Source of the DNA: Clostridium sp. NkU-1
GTDB taxonomy: Bacteria > Bacillota_A > Clostridia > Lachnospirales > Lachnospiraceae
Length of the DNA: 64,000 bases
NCBI GenBank assembly: GCA_001312405.1
Contig: BBDR01000004.1
Span: 124,001 to 188,000 of the forward strand
Direction of reading: 5' to 3'
Shown: in pieces, positions 39,110-49,577 of the stretch
Layout of the letters: every line of letters begins with the position of its first letter
Position numbering within the stretch: position 1 is the first letter of the stretch
The notes under the pieces: generated by a model
What the model was told of the DNA's origin: nothing
The model's database searches: none
The model's input: only the letters and a program-made list of their open reading frames with translations
Translations under genes and position numbers: made by a program

Positions 39110-40261
39110 ATGGCAGAAAAAAAGGCCAGTGAGGAAAAAAAATAAACCGCGCCGTTTTTATGATTACAGTCTTTTGTTTACTGTAATATTTCTGTCTGTT
39201 TTTGGTTTGGTCATGATTTACAGCGCCAGCTCTTACGCAGCCCAGCTTAAATTCGATGACGCCGCTTTTTTCATGATGAGGCAGGCCAAGATAGCCCTGG
39301 CAGGCTTTGTTATCATGATTGTGATATCCAAACTGGATTACCATTGGTACGCCAGGTTCGCTGTATTTGCTTACGCTCTTTCTTATGTTCTTATGATTGC
39401 CGTATCCCTGTTTGGGCGTAAGGTAAACGGGAAGAGAAGATGGCTGGGAGTGGGAAGTCTTTCTTTCCAGCCTACGGAATTTGTAAAAATTGCTCTTATT
39501 GTCATGCTGGCGGTTTTAATCGTCCAGATGGGAAGGAATATTAACACGAGAAACGGCGTAATTCTGGTGATTGTGACGACTCTTCCCATAGCGGGAATTG
39601 TAGCGGCAAATAACCTAAGTTCCGGAATCATTATCGTGGGAATCGCTTTTGTCATGCTGTTTGTGGCATGCAAAAAGAAATGGCCGTTTTTTGCCTGCGG
39701 TTTTGCATGCATAGGCCTGCTTGTTTTTGCCGGGCCAATGGCTACTGTGCTGGAAAAGCTTAATATCCTTCATGATTACCAGCTGGGCCGTATCCTGGTA
39801 TGGCTGGAGCCGGAGGCTTATCCCTCCACCGGAGGCTATCAGGTGCTTCAGGGACTTTATGCCATAGGCTCCGGCGGCCTGGTGGGCAGGGGCCTGGGAG
39901 AGAGCATACAAAAGATGGGGTTTGTGCCGGAGGCACAGAACGACATGATTTTTTCCATTATCTGTGAAGAGCTTGGCCTTTTTGGAGCGGTTTCCGTGAT
40001 CCTGATATTCCTCTTCATGATTTACCGTTTCATGCTCATTGCGGATAATGCGCCGGATCTGTTTGGAGCTTTGCTGGTTGTAGGCGTCATGGGACATATT
40101 GCCATACAGGTTATCTTAAATATTGCGGTTGTAACCAATACCATACCAAATACCGGTATTACCCTTCCGTTTATCAGCTATGGAGGTACCTCCGTTCTTT
40201 TCCTGATGATGGAGATGGCATAGTCTTAAGTGTTTCTAACCAGATAAAGCTGGAAAAATAA
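39110..40261 (+). CDS. ftsW: FtsW/RodA/SpoVE-family lipid II polymerase (glycosyltransferase), two frame breaks
   Basis: About 384 residues, ten membrane segments of the SEDS family, which polymerises lipid II and works with the class B PBPs encoded upstream. VNGKRRWLGVGSLSFQPTEF and FVPEAQNDMIFSIICEELG are hallmark loops, with PNTGITLPFISYGGTS near the end. The ATG at 39110 sits 6 bases after GAGGAGG but needs removal of an extra A at 39135-39142; the ATG at 39105 avoids that but overlaps the ribosome-binding site. A missing G at about 40217 truncates the end; restored, it reads MMEMGIVLSVSNQIKLEK. FtsW or SpoVE cannot be told apart here. Confidence 0.95.
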
Positions 40262-40329
40262 TGGGATGTGAAAACATTCTCTCACTTTTAACATAGGATA
40301 GTATATAAGAAGCCATGGGAGGTACCGGA

Positions 40330-41579
40330 TTGTCAGTCATACAGGTCCAGGGGTTACGATCCTTAAAAGGTGAGATAAAAATTCAGGGTTCCAAAAATGC
40401 TGTTCTGCCCATGATGGCAGCAGCGGTTCTCCATAAAGGTACAACAGTGATTCATAACGTCCCCAGGATACAGGATGTGTTCTGTATGCTGGGGATACTT
40501 GAGCATATTGGTTGTATATGCAGCTTTGACGGCCATTCTTTGACAATTGACGCGAGGGATTTGACACAAGCGGAAATACCGGAGGAGTATATAAAAAGCA
40601 TGCGTTCCTCTATCATGCTCTCTGGTCCGTTGCTTGGAAGAACCGGCAATGCGGTCACCAGCTTTCCTGGCGGGTGTTCCATAGGAGAGCGCCCCATTGA
40701 CTTACACTTGTCTGCCTTTCGAAAACTTGGTGCAAGCATCGAGGAGGAGGGCGATAAGCTCCTGGCGTCCGCAAATCGGTTGATGGGCGCCGATATTTAT
40801 TTTCCCTTCCCAAGCGTGGGAGCTACGGAAAATGCTCTGATGGCGGCTGTGTACGCCCATGGGGTGACCGTCATCCATGGGGCGGCAAAGGAGCCGGAGA
40901 TCATCACTCTGTGTGAATTTTTAAACAACATGGGGGCTAAAATACATGGAACCGGTACTTCCAGGCTGGCAGTCACAGGCGTAAGAGAGCTTTGTGATTC
41001 GGAATTTACTGTGGCAGGAGACCGGATTGTTGCAGGAACTTATTTAATGGCGGTCATGGCAGCGGAGGGAAATATTGTAATACAGGGGATCCAGCCCGGT
41101 CATTTGACATCTGCCTTCTCTCTTGCCGAAAAAATGGGCGGGTCGCTGAAACGGTATGATAACATGGTTGAGGTATCCATGATCGGCCGTCCCGACTGCG
41201 TGGATGTTATGACAGAACCTTATCCGGGATTTCCTACGGACCTCCAATCCCAGTTAATGGCAGTCATGGCATCGTCAAAAGGTGCCGGCAGGATAAAAGA
41301 AACTATCTTTGAGGGCCGGTTTGGGACTGCAAAGGAGTTGCATAGCTTGGCGCTGATATTATAATAGAAGGAAAGCGGGCCGACATACATGGGCTTTATC
41401 CTCTGAAGGGAAACCGGGTTACGGCTACGGACTTGCGGGGAGGCGCGGCCCTGGTGGTTGCGGGGCTTGCATGTGAGGGTTTGACTGAGATTCATGAGTG
41501 CCATCATATTGAACGGGGATATGAAGACATTTGCCGTGACTTGAGCAGTCTAGGCGCAGCGATCAGAGGGATGGAATGA
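40330..41579 (+). CDS. murA: UDP-N-acetylglucosamine 1-carboxyvinyltransferase, one frame break
   Basis: About 416 residues. First committed step of peptidoglycan synthesis: enolpyruvyl transfer from PEP to UDP-GlcNAc. IQGSKNAVLPMMAAA at the N-terminus with the Lys-Asn pair, and the mobile loop FPGGCSIGERPIDLH holding the Cys that binds PEP (and fosfomycin). TTG at 40330 is preferred (GGGAGG seven bases upstream, giving MSVIQVQGL); ATG at 40315 lies upstream of that site. A missing G at about 41349 breaks it; restored, it reads LGADIIIEGKRADIHGL. The stop overlaps the divIB ATG. A second murA is usual in Firmicutes. Confidence 0.94.
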
Positions 41580-42301
41580 AAGATTTAAAAAAAAGCAGAA
41601 GAAAAATTAAATTTGGAATCGCAGCCGCCGTGATTTTTCTTGGAATTGTCATTTTTTTGTCGCTGCAGATCAGGGATATTACGGTGTCCGGTAATAAAAA
41701 ATACACATCGGAACAAATCGTTAATATTTTATTCAAGGACGGATGGGACCGGAATGCGGTTTTTTTGTCTCTACAAGGATCGTTTTAAGAAGCATGAACA
41801 GATTCCCTTTGTGGAAGATTATAAAATCGTATTCCAGAGTCCGGTGAAAGTTGAGGTGATCGTCTATGAGAAATCCGTGGTAGGGTATGTTTCCTATATG
41901 GGCAGCTATATGTATTTTGACAAGGACGGAATTATTGTGGAGAGCTCCAGCGGAAAGCTTGACGGAGTTCCGTGGATTACGGGTCTGCGGTTCGGGCATA
42001 TAGCCCTGCACCAGCCCTGCCGGTGGAAAAGGAAAAGATTTTTAGTGAAATACTGAACCTGACCGACGTTTTGTCAACAAAAGAAATTATTGTTGACGAG
42101 ATCCGGTATGATTCCCGGGGAGATGCCACTCTCGTAATGGGAGATATCCGGGTTTTCCTTGGAAGTAATAACCAGATGAATGAAAAAATCTCTGAATTGA
42201 AGGACCAGCTTCCTGTTTTGGGAGGTTTATCTGGAACCCTTTATCTGGATACTTATGATGAGGCGGAAACAGTCACATCCTATCGATTTGTGAAAGATTA
42301 A
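41576..42301 (+). CDS. divIB: FtsQ/DivIB-type cell division protein, two frame breaks
   Basis: About 241 residues. Basic cytoplasmic tail, one membrane segment (IAAAVIFLGIVIFLSL, residues about 14-30), then a POTRA domain (ISGNKKYTSEQIVNILF-like; read as TVSGNKKYTSEQIVNIL) and a beta domain. Scaffold of the divisome. Breaks: extra T at 41760-41766 (corrected AVFCLYKDRFKKHEQIPF) and a missing C near 42010-42018 (corrected HQPLPVEKEKIF). ATGA overlap with murA. Confidence 0.88.
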
Positions 42302-42422
42302 TGAATTTACATAATTTGCTTGGAATTTTGTTTAAAAAGTGGTTGATATTTTCGGCGAAATCAAATATTATATTAATTAGGTTTATAGAGTAAGCTGTTT
42401 ATGGTTAAAGGAGGATATAATC

Positions 42423-43742
42423 TTGTTAGAGATTAAGATAAATGAGGCGGATAATGCCGCAAGAATTCTGGTAATCGGTGTAGGCGGTGCCGGAAATAAT
42501 GCGGTTAACCGCATGATTGATGAGAATATAGCTGGTGTGGAATTTCTGGGAATCAACACAGACAAGCAGGCCCTGCAGTTTTGTAAGGCTCCTACAGCCA
42601 TGCAGATCGGAGAGAAGCTGACAAAAGGTCTTGGTGCAGGTGCCAAGCCAGAGATCGGTGAAAAAGCGGCAGAAGAGAATGCGGACGAGCTTGCTCAGAC
42701 CATGAAGGGTGCGGATATGGTATTCGTTACCTGCGGAATGGGAGGCGGTACCGGTACCGGAGCTGCTCCTGTTGTAGCTAAGATCGCAAAAGATATGGGA
42801 ATTCTCACTGTGGGTGTTGTAACAAAGCCTTTCCGCTTTGAAGCAAGAACCCGTATGAGCAATGCCGTTGCAGGCATTGAGCGTTTAAAAGAAAGCGTAG
42901 ATACATTAATCGTAATCCCGAATGACCGTCTTCTGGAAATCGTGGACAGACGTACTACCATGCCGGATGCCTTAAAGAAGGCAGATGAAGTCCTTCAGCA
43001 GGCCGTACAGGGAATCACAGATCTGATTAATGTTCCTGGACTTATTAATCTGGACTTTGCCGATGTTCAGACAGTTATGACGGATAAGGGCATCGCCCAT
43101 ATCGGTATCGGCAAGGCAAAGGGTGATGAGAAGGCTTTGGAGGCTGTGAAGCAGGCGGTTTCCAGTCCATTGCTTGAGACTACCATTGAGGGTGCTACTC
43201 ACGTCATCATTAACATTTCCGGTGATATCAGCCTGGTTGAGGCCAATGAAGCGGCCAGCTACGTTCAGGAGATGGCAGGAGATGAAGCCAATATCATCTT
43301 TGGTGCAATGTATGATGAGAATGCTCATGATGAAGCCAGCATTACCGTGATCGCCACCGGTCTGGACATGCAGTCTGAGACTCCGGTATCCAAGGTTATG
43401 ACGAATTTTTCCAATCCTAACTTTAAACAGCCCAAAGCAGCACCTCAGACCCAGGCCGTGAATCAGGAGGCAGCCGCAACTGCAGCAACTCCTGGATATA
43501 ACCAGAATTATAATCCTAATTACGGGAATGCAAACTATTCCAATCCAGCTTACAACAATCAGAATTATCCAAATAATAACAGCGGCTATAATAACCAGAA
43601 CTACGGAGCAGGAAACTATACGAAGCCAAATTATGCGGGACAGAATAATGGTCAGGGGGCTTCCCAGGGAGGCGGACAGCCTTATCGTCCAACTGTGAAT
43701 AAGGAAGTTCAGATCAATATTCCGGATTTTTTTAAGAAATAA
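42423..43742 (+). CDS. ftsZ: Cell division GTPase FtsZ
   Basis: 439 residues, intact. Tubulin-like GTPase forming the Z ring: [14 protein letters not shown] nucleotide loop, tubulin signature [10 protein letters not shown] at about residue 103-112, NNDR-type segment IPNDRLLEI, and T7 loop. The long Asn/Tyr/Gln-rich linker (about residues 345-415) is repetitive (NYN, NQNY), and the C-terminal peptide INIPDFFKK is the anchor-binding tail. TTG start at 42423 behind AAGGAGG. Last gene of the cluster, closed by a terminator. No ftsA is adjacent; SepF or another anchor would be needed. Confidence 0.98.
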   Translation: MLEIKINEADNAARILVIGVGGAGNNAVNRMIDENIAGVEFLGINTDKQALQFCKAPTAMQIGEKLTKGLGAGAKPEIGEKAAEENADELAQTMKGADMVFVTCGMGGGTGTGAAPVVAKIAKDMGILTVGVVTKPFRFEARTRMSNAVAGIERLKESVDTLIVIPNDRLLEIVDRRTTMPDALKKADEVLQQAVQGITDLINVPGLINLDFADVQTVMTDKGIAHIGIGKAKGDEKALEAVKQAVSSPLLETTIEGATHVIINISGDISLVEANEAASYVQEMAGDEANIIFGAMYDENAHDEASITVIATGLDMQSETPVSKVMTNFSNPNFKQPKAAPQTQAVNQEAAATAATPGYNQNYNPNYGNANYSNPAYNNQNYPNNNSGYNNQNYGAGNYTKPNYAGQNNGQGASQGGGQPYRPTVNKEVQINIPDFFKK

Positions 43743-43770
43743 AAGATAAAACTTATCAGATTACATAATC

Positions 43771-43800
43771 AGGCAGGTTCCGATGAACCTGCCTATTTTT
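43771..43800 (+). terminator. Intrinsic terminator after ftsZ
   Basis: AGGCAGGTTC / GAACCTGCCT, perfect 10-base arms on a CGAT loop, then ATTTTT. Confidence 0.92.
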
Positions 43801-43890
43801 GAAACACTATACGGTATACCTTTACACCCGGTAAAGCGGGGTGGGCCCTGCCCAGAGAGCATGGGCAGGAAAGAGGAAAGGAGTGGCAGA

Positions 43891-44220
43891 ATGTCAGAGA
43901 AAGAACTGGATTGGGAGATATCGGAGGATTATTATAACAGCGGGGAAAATGAAAGAAACTTGTCTTTGGAAGACTTTATTACAGAATCAGACAGTCAGGC
44001 ATCCGGCCTCAAGCCTTCCGGTCAATCCGATGAATTGTTAAAAAAAGACAATCGCAGATGTTCATCAGGTGCTGGCACTTGCGCAGGAAGGAAAAAAAAC
44101 ATTACTGAAATTGCTTTCATTACCGGCCTTCAGGAGAAATATGTTTATGATATACAGGTTTGTGCCCAGGGATTCAGAGAGGATGATGAGATTGCAGTGG
44201 CTCATCTGGTACTGGGATAA
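43891..44220 (+). CDS. Small acidic protein with a helix-turn-helix-like C-terminus, function unknown
   Basis: About 110 residues. Acidic N-terminus (SEKELDWEISEDYYNSG) and a C-terminal segment EGKNITEIAFITGLQEKYVYDIQ that has helix-turn-helix spacing. The middle as read (NRRCSSGAGTCAGRK) is probably wrong: an extra A at 44040-44046 and miscounted A run at 44092-44099 shift it out and back. Corrected it reads KKTIADVHQVLALAQEGKNI, a continuous helix. ATG at 43891 is 11 bases after AGGAAAGGAG. Translated just ahead of the zinc-ribbon gene, probably co-transcribed. Family not recognised. Confidence 0.7.
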   Translation: MSEKELDWEISEDYYNSGENERNLSLEDFITESDSQASGLKPSGQSDELLKKDNRRCSSGAGTCAGRKKNITEIAFITGLQEKYVYDIQVCAQGFREDDEIAVAHLVLG

Positions 44221-44235
44221 AAGGAGGAATTTGGG

Positions 44236-45361
44236 ATGATGAAAAAGATTTGTCCGGTTTGTGATCTTCCGGTGAATGAGATGAATTACTGTCCACGGTG
44301 CAGGAAGGTGATCCGCCAGCCCCTTTTGTGGAACTCAGATTATTATTTGAATGAGAGACGCCCGTCTTATGAAAACAGCCGTAATGTTCCCAAACCGGCT
44401 GGACCGGGAAACCAGCAGAGCGGGAATGTACCGGGAAACCAACAGAACGGGAATGTACCGGGAAATCAGCAAAAAGGGAATGCGCGGGGCCCGGCCAGAC
44501 AGATGAATGTGCCTCAGAGACCGGCAGCCCCCATGGGTCAGGAGGGGAGAAAAACCGCCCCGCCAGCCGCGGGCCATAATCCTTCCAGGCCTTCCCAGCC
44601 AGGCCAGGCAAAAAGGAGGAGGAATCCCCTGGCACCCCTGGCGGGGTTCATTACACTGATGGTTGTTTTAAATGGCATACCAAGGACCATTGGAAGCCTG
44701 TCCCGGTTAGTGGAGGAAAAGAGCAATTACAGTAATTATGAGACTGCGGTCCCATACGATGATTCCGGTTTCACTGAGCTTGAAGAAGAGGAAGTAAAGG
44801 CTTCCGGAGAGCCTTGTAACGGCTATGTCCATTTTCCGGTTGACGGAAGGCAGGTCGCGGCTTCTATGGAACAGTTTTTTTAATGAAACAAACTATGGCT
44901 ATGAGATAGAAGAGGGAGCTGTTTATTCTGACAATTACATGTTTGAAGAAGAGGACGGCCCTATATCCTATTATGAGACCGTAGAAAGCTTCTCTTTTGA
45001 GGATGAAGTAACCAGCCAGCTGGATACAGGCGATGAAAATTACGTATACCAGTATGTGGATGTCAATTATGACACTGCTACCGGAGAACTTCATGATTAT
45101 ATCTCTTCCCTGAAAGACCGGGAAAAATCCCTTGTGTTTTTAGAAGAGTTCTTAAGGCTTGTGGAAACAGGGGCAGGAATTCCTCAGGAGGAAAGCAGCA
45201 TTCCGGCTATTATGGAGCAGGCCGGGACAGGGGAATGGCAGGAAGATGGAGCATTCATTACGGAAGGGCTGTTTGATATCAATCTTTATCTTACCAAGGA
45301 TGGGGTCAGGATTTATGTTTCTTACAGTAATCCTCAGGTAATGGAAAGCCAGGAAACGTAA
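44236..45361 (+). CDS. Zinc-ribbon membrane protein with low-complexity linker, one frame break
   Basis: About 374 residues. N-terminal zinc ribbon with CPVC and CPRC pairs (residues about 5-24), then a Gln/Asn/Pro-rich linker holding three copies of PGNQQxGNV, then a predicted membrane segment (PLAPLAGFITLMVVLNGI) and a C-terminal extracellular acidic domain. An extra T at 44875-44881 would stop it after MEQFF; corrected it runs EQFFNETNYGYEIEEG to 45361. Similar zinc-ribbon/TM proteins are common in Lachnospiraceae, without known function. ATG at 44236 with AAGGAGG upstream. Confidence 0.75.
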
Positions 45362-45413
45362 CAGGGCTGGTTGCGGGAAACAGTTTTTTGTGGTAAAGTG
45401 TTAAATAAAAAAA

Positions 45414-45437
45414 GAGATACCCTTCGGGTATCCCTTT
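45414..45437 (+). terminator. Hairpin terminator after the zinc-ribbon gene
   Basis: GATACCC / GGGTATC on a TTC loop, preceded by seven A and followed by CCTTTAT; may work in both directions. Confidence 0.65.
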
Positions 45438-45491
45438 ATGCTCAAAGTACGCAGGCAGCAGGAATGAAACGAAAGATAGGAGACAGACCGC

Positions 45492-46348
45492 ATGAAAATA
45501 AAAGATATATTGGGCCAGGGAAAGCCAACCCTATCCTTTGAAGTGTTTCCTCCTAAAACAGAGGATAAGTATGAGTCAGTGGAACAGGCTGCGGCAGAGA
45601 TCGCAAAGCTGAAGCCGGCCTTTATGAGCGTCACTTACGGGGCGGGCGGGGGAAGCAGCCAGTATACCGTTGATATTGCTTCTAACCTGCATCACCGGCA
45701 TCATGTGACGGCCCTGGCTCATCTGACCTGTGTATCCTCCACCAAAGAAAAGGTACACCAGGTCCTTGGAGAGCTGAAAGCGGCTGGAATTGAAAATGTG
45801 CTGGCTCTTCGGGGAGATATGCCTACCGATGCTCCTGCTAAAAGAGAATACCATTATGCCTCTGAGCTGATCAGGGAGATAAAGGAGGCAGGAGATTTCT
45901 GCATTGGCGCAGCCTGCTATCCGGAAGGCCATGTGGAATCTGCCAGCAAGACCATTGATATGGATTACTTAAAGCAAAAGGTGGAAGCAGGATGTGATTT
46001 CGTCACCACCCAGATGTTTTTTGATAATAACATTTTATATAATTACCTGTACCGCATCCGGGAAAAGGGAATTACGGTTCCGGTGGTTGCAGGAATCATG
46101 CCAGTTACCAATGTAAGGCAGATCATCCGAAGCTGCCAGCTTTCAGGCACCTATCTGCTTCCCGTTTCAAGGCCATTGTTGACAGGTTCGGAGATAATCC
46201 GGCAGCTATGAAGCAGGCGGGAATCGCCTATGCCACAGAACAGATCATTGACCTTATCGCCAACGGAGTGAATGCCATCCATGTTTATTCCATGAATAAG
46301 CCGGATGTGGCCTTAACAATCAAGGAGAACCTTTCTGAGATATTGTGA
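45492..46348 (+). CDS. metF: 5,10-methylenetetrahydrofolate reductase, one frame break
   Basis: About 286 residues. Makes 5-methyl-THF, the methyl donor of the MetH encoded 0.7 kb downstream. FAD-dependent TIM barrel: LSFEVFPPKTE at the N-terminus with the catalytic Glu, MSVTYGAGGGSS, LALRGDMPTD with the flavin-binding Asp, and VTTQMFFDN. A missing C at about 46157 (CTATCTGCTT) breaks it; restored, it reads YLPSRFKAIVDRFGDNPAAM and ends at 46348. ATG after AGGAGACAG. Heads the metF-activation protein-metH group. Confidence 0.95.
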
Positions 46349-46361
46349 TTCCTTTTAACCA

Positions 46362-46391
46362 GGGTCCGCTCCTTTTAAAAGGAACGGACCC
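46362..46391 (+). other. Large palindrome between metF and the MetH activation protein
   Basis: GGGTCCG / CGGACCC outer arms and TCCTTTT / AAAAGGA inner arms, nearly perfect over 30 bases with no loop to speak of. There is no T tract after it, so an mRNA-stabilising hairpin or attenuating structure is more likely than a full terminator. Confidence 0.55.
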
Positions 46392-46420
46392 ATTTAAAAT
46401 AAGAAAATGGAGGAACAGCA

Positions 46421-47065
46421 ATGGAAATCAGCCGAAGGGAGATCCGGAGATATCTGGGATACGGGAAAAATGAAGGAGATGAAGCCGTAAATGCTCTGAT
46501 CGAGGAATGTATCAGGGAGCTTACGGCTGCAGCATCCCCAAAAAGCATTAGCCGGGTATATCCCCTTAAGCTGCTTTCTGATGACTGGATCGATTTTACC
46601 GTATTTAAGACAAGAAGCCGGAACTTAAGCCGGAATTTACAGGATTGTGAACAGGTGATCTTATTTGCCGCCACTTTAGGCGCAGGGGTGGATGTGCTTT
46701 TGCATAAGTATACAAAGCTGCAGATGAGCAAGGCGGTCACCATGCAGGCGGCAGCCACTGCCATGATCGAGGAATATTGTGATGAAGAAAACCGGAAGTT
46801 TAAGGAGGAATATGAGGACAGGAAGCTGTACTTAAGGCCCAGATTCAGCCCGGGCTATGGAGATTTTCCCTTAGAGTGCCAGAAGGATATTACAGCAGTT
46901 TTGGAAACGCCCAAAAGGATCGGTATCATGCTGACGGACAGCCTTCTCATGACTCCGTCAAAGTCCGTCACCGCGGTGATGGGTGTCAGCGGAAAGCCTT
47001 ACCGCTGTGAGATAAAGGGATGCGAATCCTGTGGAAAAACGGACTGTGCATACCGGAGAGATTAA
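46421..47065 (+). CDS. Stand-alone MetH reactivation-domain protein
   Basis: 214 residues, intact. Matches the C-terminal SAM-binding activation domain of cobalamin methionine synthase: YLRPRFSPGYGDFPLECQ is the RxxxGYG signature, with TPSKSVTAVMGVS after it. In E. coli MetH this is part of one chain; here it is a separate gene just before a MetH that lacks it, so the two should act together, the domain re-methylating oxidised cob(II)alamin. Ends in CGKTDCAYR with four Cys, which may bind a metal. ATG after TGGAGGAAC. Confidence 0.92.
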   Translation: MEISRREIRRYLGYGKNEGDEAVNALIEECIRELTAAASPKSISRVYPLKLLSDDWIDFTVFKTRSRNLSRNLQDCEQVILFAATLGAGVDVLLHKYTKLQMSKAVTMQAAATAMIEEYCDEENRKFKEEYEDRKLYLRPRFSPGYGDFPLECQKDITAVLETPKRIGIMLTDSLLMTPSKSVTAVMGVSGKPYRCEIKGCESCGKTDCAYRRD

Positions 47066-47092
47066 AAGATACGAACGCAGATGGAGGAATGT

Positions 47093-49530
47093 ATGGCAGG
47101 GATTTTAAAAGAGATAAAAAAGAGGATGGTATTTTTTTGACGGAGGTACAGGAAGTCTTTTGCAGGCCAGCGGCCTTGAGCCGGGAGAACTGCCGGAAAC
47201 ATGGAACGTAAAGCATCCGGATATCATTACAAAGCTTCACCGTGATTATCTGGAAGCGGGTGCGGACATCATAAAGACCAATACCTTTGGAGCCAATGGG
47301 CTGAAATTCCATAAAGGTGCGGAATTTGATCTGGAAGAGGTGGTGACCGCAGCGTTGCAGAACGCCAGAAAAGCGGTGGAGACAGCCTCTTATCCGGCCG
47401 GAAAGGAAAAGGGGTATATTGCCCTTGACTTAGGGCCTACGGGAAAGCTTTTAAAGCCTCTGGGAGATCTGGATTTTGAGGACGCCTATCAGATGTTTTC
47501 CCAGGTAGTTAAAATCGGGGAACGGGAGGGAGCAGACCTGGTGCTCATTGAGACCATGAGCGACAGCTATGAGGCCAAGGCGGCTGTGCTGGCTGCAAAG
47601 GAGAACTGCAGCTTCCCGTGTTCGTGACCATGATCTTTGATGATAAGGGAAAGCTTTTAACCGGAGGAAATGTTGAATCCACGGTTGCCCTTTTAGAGGG
47701 CCTGGGGGTCGATGCCCTGGGCATTAACTGCGGCCTGGGTCCGGTGCAGATGAAGGGCATATTAACAGACATCATGAAGGTGGTTTCCATACCGGTTATC
47801 GTGAATCCCAATGCAGGACTTCCGAGAAGCGAAGGCGGGAAAACGGTATATGATATTGATGCAGGAGAGTTTGCGGCTGCCATGAAGGAAATTGCAGAAG
47901 AGGGAGCCTGTGTGATCGGCGGATGCTGCGGAACCACGCCGGAGCACATTGAGAAAACAGTGGCCCTTTGCAAGGATTTTCCTGTAAGGATGCCGGATAA
48001 GAAAAACCGTACCGTGATATCTTCCTATGCACAGGCGGTTGTAATTGACAATGACCCAGTCATCATCGGGGAGAGGATCAATCCAACGGGAAAATCCAAA
48101 TTTAAACAGGCGCTTCGGGATCATAACCTGGAATATATTCTCAGAGAGGGAGTGGCCCAGCAGGACAATGGAGCACACGTTCTGGATGTGAATGTAGGAC
48201 TTCCGGAAATTGATGAGCCTTCCATGATGGTGGAAGTGATAAGGGAGCTTCAGAGCATCATTGACCTGCCTCTTCAGATCGATACCTCCAATACAGAGGC
48301 AATGGAACGGGCAATGAGGGCCTATAACGGAAAGCCTCTGATTAATTCCGTAAACGGGAAAAAGGAAGTAATGGAGGCTATTTTTCCTCTGGTAAAGCGG
48401 TATGGAGGCGTTGCGGTCGCCCTGGCCCTTGATGAAGACGGCATTCCGGAAACCGCAGAAGGCAGGATCACCGTTGCAAAGAAAATCTATGAAAAGGCCG
48501 CAGAATATGGAATTGAGAAAAAAAGACATTATTATAGATGCTCTCTGCATGACTGTCAGCTCCGACAGCAGAGGAGCACTGACCACCCTTGAAACCTTAA
48601 GACGTGTCCGGGATGAACTGGGAGGCAGAACCATTCTGGGCGTTTCCAACATTTCCTTCGGGCTGCCTCAGAGGGAGATCATCAATGCCGCCTTTTTTAC
48701 AATGGCCCTTCAAAATGGCTTGAGCGCAGCTATCATAAACCCCAATTCGGAAGCATGATGCGTTCCTACTACAGTTTTCGGACTCTTGCGGATCTGGACC
48801 CTCAGTGCAGCGGTTATATCTCAGTCTACAGCGGTCAGGTAGCCACTCTGGGTGAGACAGTGAGGCAGGGAAACACTTCCTTTGCAGGAGGCATGTCCGG
48901 AGGTGAGATGACACTGTCGGAAAGCATTGCAAAAGGTCTTAAGGACCGGGCATATACGGCGGTGACAGAGCTCTTAAGGGAGCAGGAGCCTTTAACTATT
49001 ATAAACGGGGAAATGATCCCGGCCCTGGACCGGGTGGGAAAAGGCTTTGAAAATGGAACGGTATTCCTTCCCCAGCTTCTTATGAGTGCGGAAGCGGCAA
49101 AGGCAGCTTTTGAAGTTATAAAGGAGAAAATGGCTGAGGGCGGCGTGGCCCAGGAGAAAAAAGGAAAGATCATCCTGGCTACGGTCAAGGGAGATATTCA
49201 TGATATCGGAAAGAATATTGTTAAGGTCCTTCTGGAAAACTATGGCTATGATGTCATTGACTTAGGAAAGGACGTTCCGCCGGAAAAAATCGTAGAAACA
49301 GCGGTAAAGGATGAAGTAAAGCTGGTAGGCCTAAGCGCCTCATGACCACCACAGTTCCCAGCATGGAAGAGACCATCAGGCAGCTTAATGAGACTGCTCC
49401 TTTTGTAAAGGTAATGGTAGGAGGTGCGGTGCTTACGGAAGGGTATGCAAAGACCATTGGTGCCGACCAGTACTGCCGGGATGCCATGGCTTCGGTAAAC
49501 TATGCAGAGGGAATTTTTCAGGCAAAATAA
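47093..49530 (+). CDS. metH: Cobalamin-dependent methionine synthase without activation domain, five frame breaks
   Basis: About 812 residues. Order: homocysteine-binding barrel (FFDGGTGSLLQ, then GGCCGTTPEH with the zinc Cys pair), pterin-binding domain (INPTGKSKFKQAL, ANGAHVLDVNVG-like; read as DNGAHVLDVNVG), cobalamin cap, and the B12 domain with DIHDIGKNIV, whose His is the lower cobalt ligand. The activation domain is the separate gene upstream. Breaks: extra T at 47132-47138; missing bases at about 47612, 48754 and 49339; extra A at 48518-48524. The ATG at 47093 follows TGGAGGAATGT. Transfers methyl from 5-methyl-THF (made by MetF) to homocysteine. Confidence 0.95.
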
Positions 49531-49539
49531 GCCGTTTCA

Positions 49540-49567
49540 TTGACAAATATAGAATGAATGGTATAAT
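49540..49567 (+). promoter_or_regulatory. Sigma-A promoter for trpS
   Basis: TTGACA (49540-49545), 16-base spacer, TATAAT (49562-49567), the best promoter in the window. Transcription would begin at about 49574, at the edge of the cloverleaf element. Confidence 0.85.
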
Positions 49568-49577
49568 ATCCACGAAA

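Noticed and set aside
43480..43680. Tandem repeat with AAT-rich units.
   Set aside because: It is the Asn/Tyr-rich linker of FtsZ, in frame and intact.
44380..44490. CRISPR-like short repeats.
   Set aside because: The repeats are in-frame codons for PGNQQxGNV inside a protein linker; spacing and length do not fit CRISPR, and no cas genes are present.
45362..45491. SAM riboswitch before metF.
   Set aside because: Only about 130 bases, most of which are a terminator; no SAM-I/SAM-II features.
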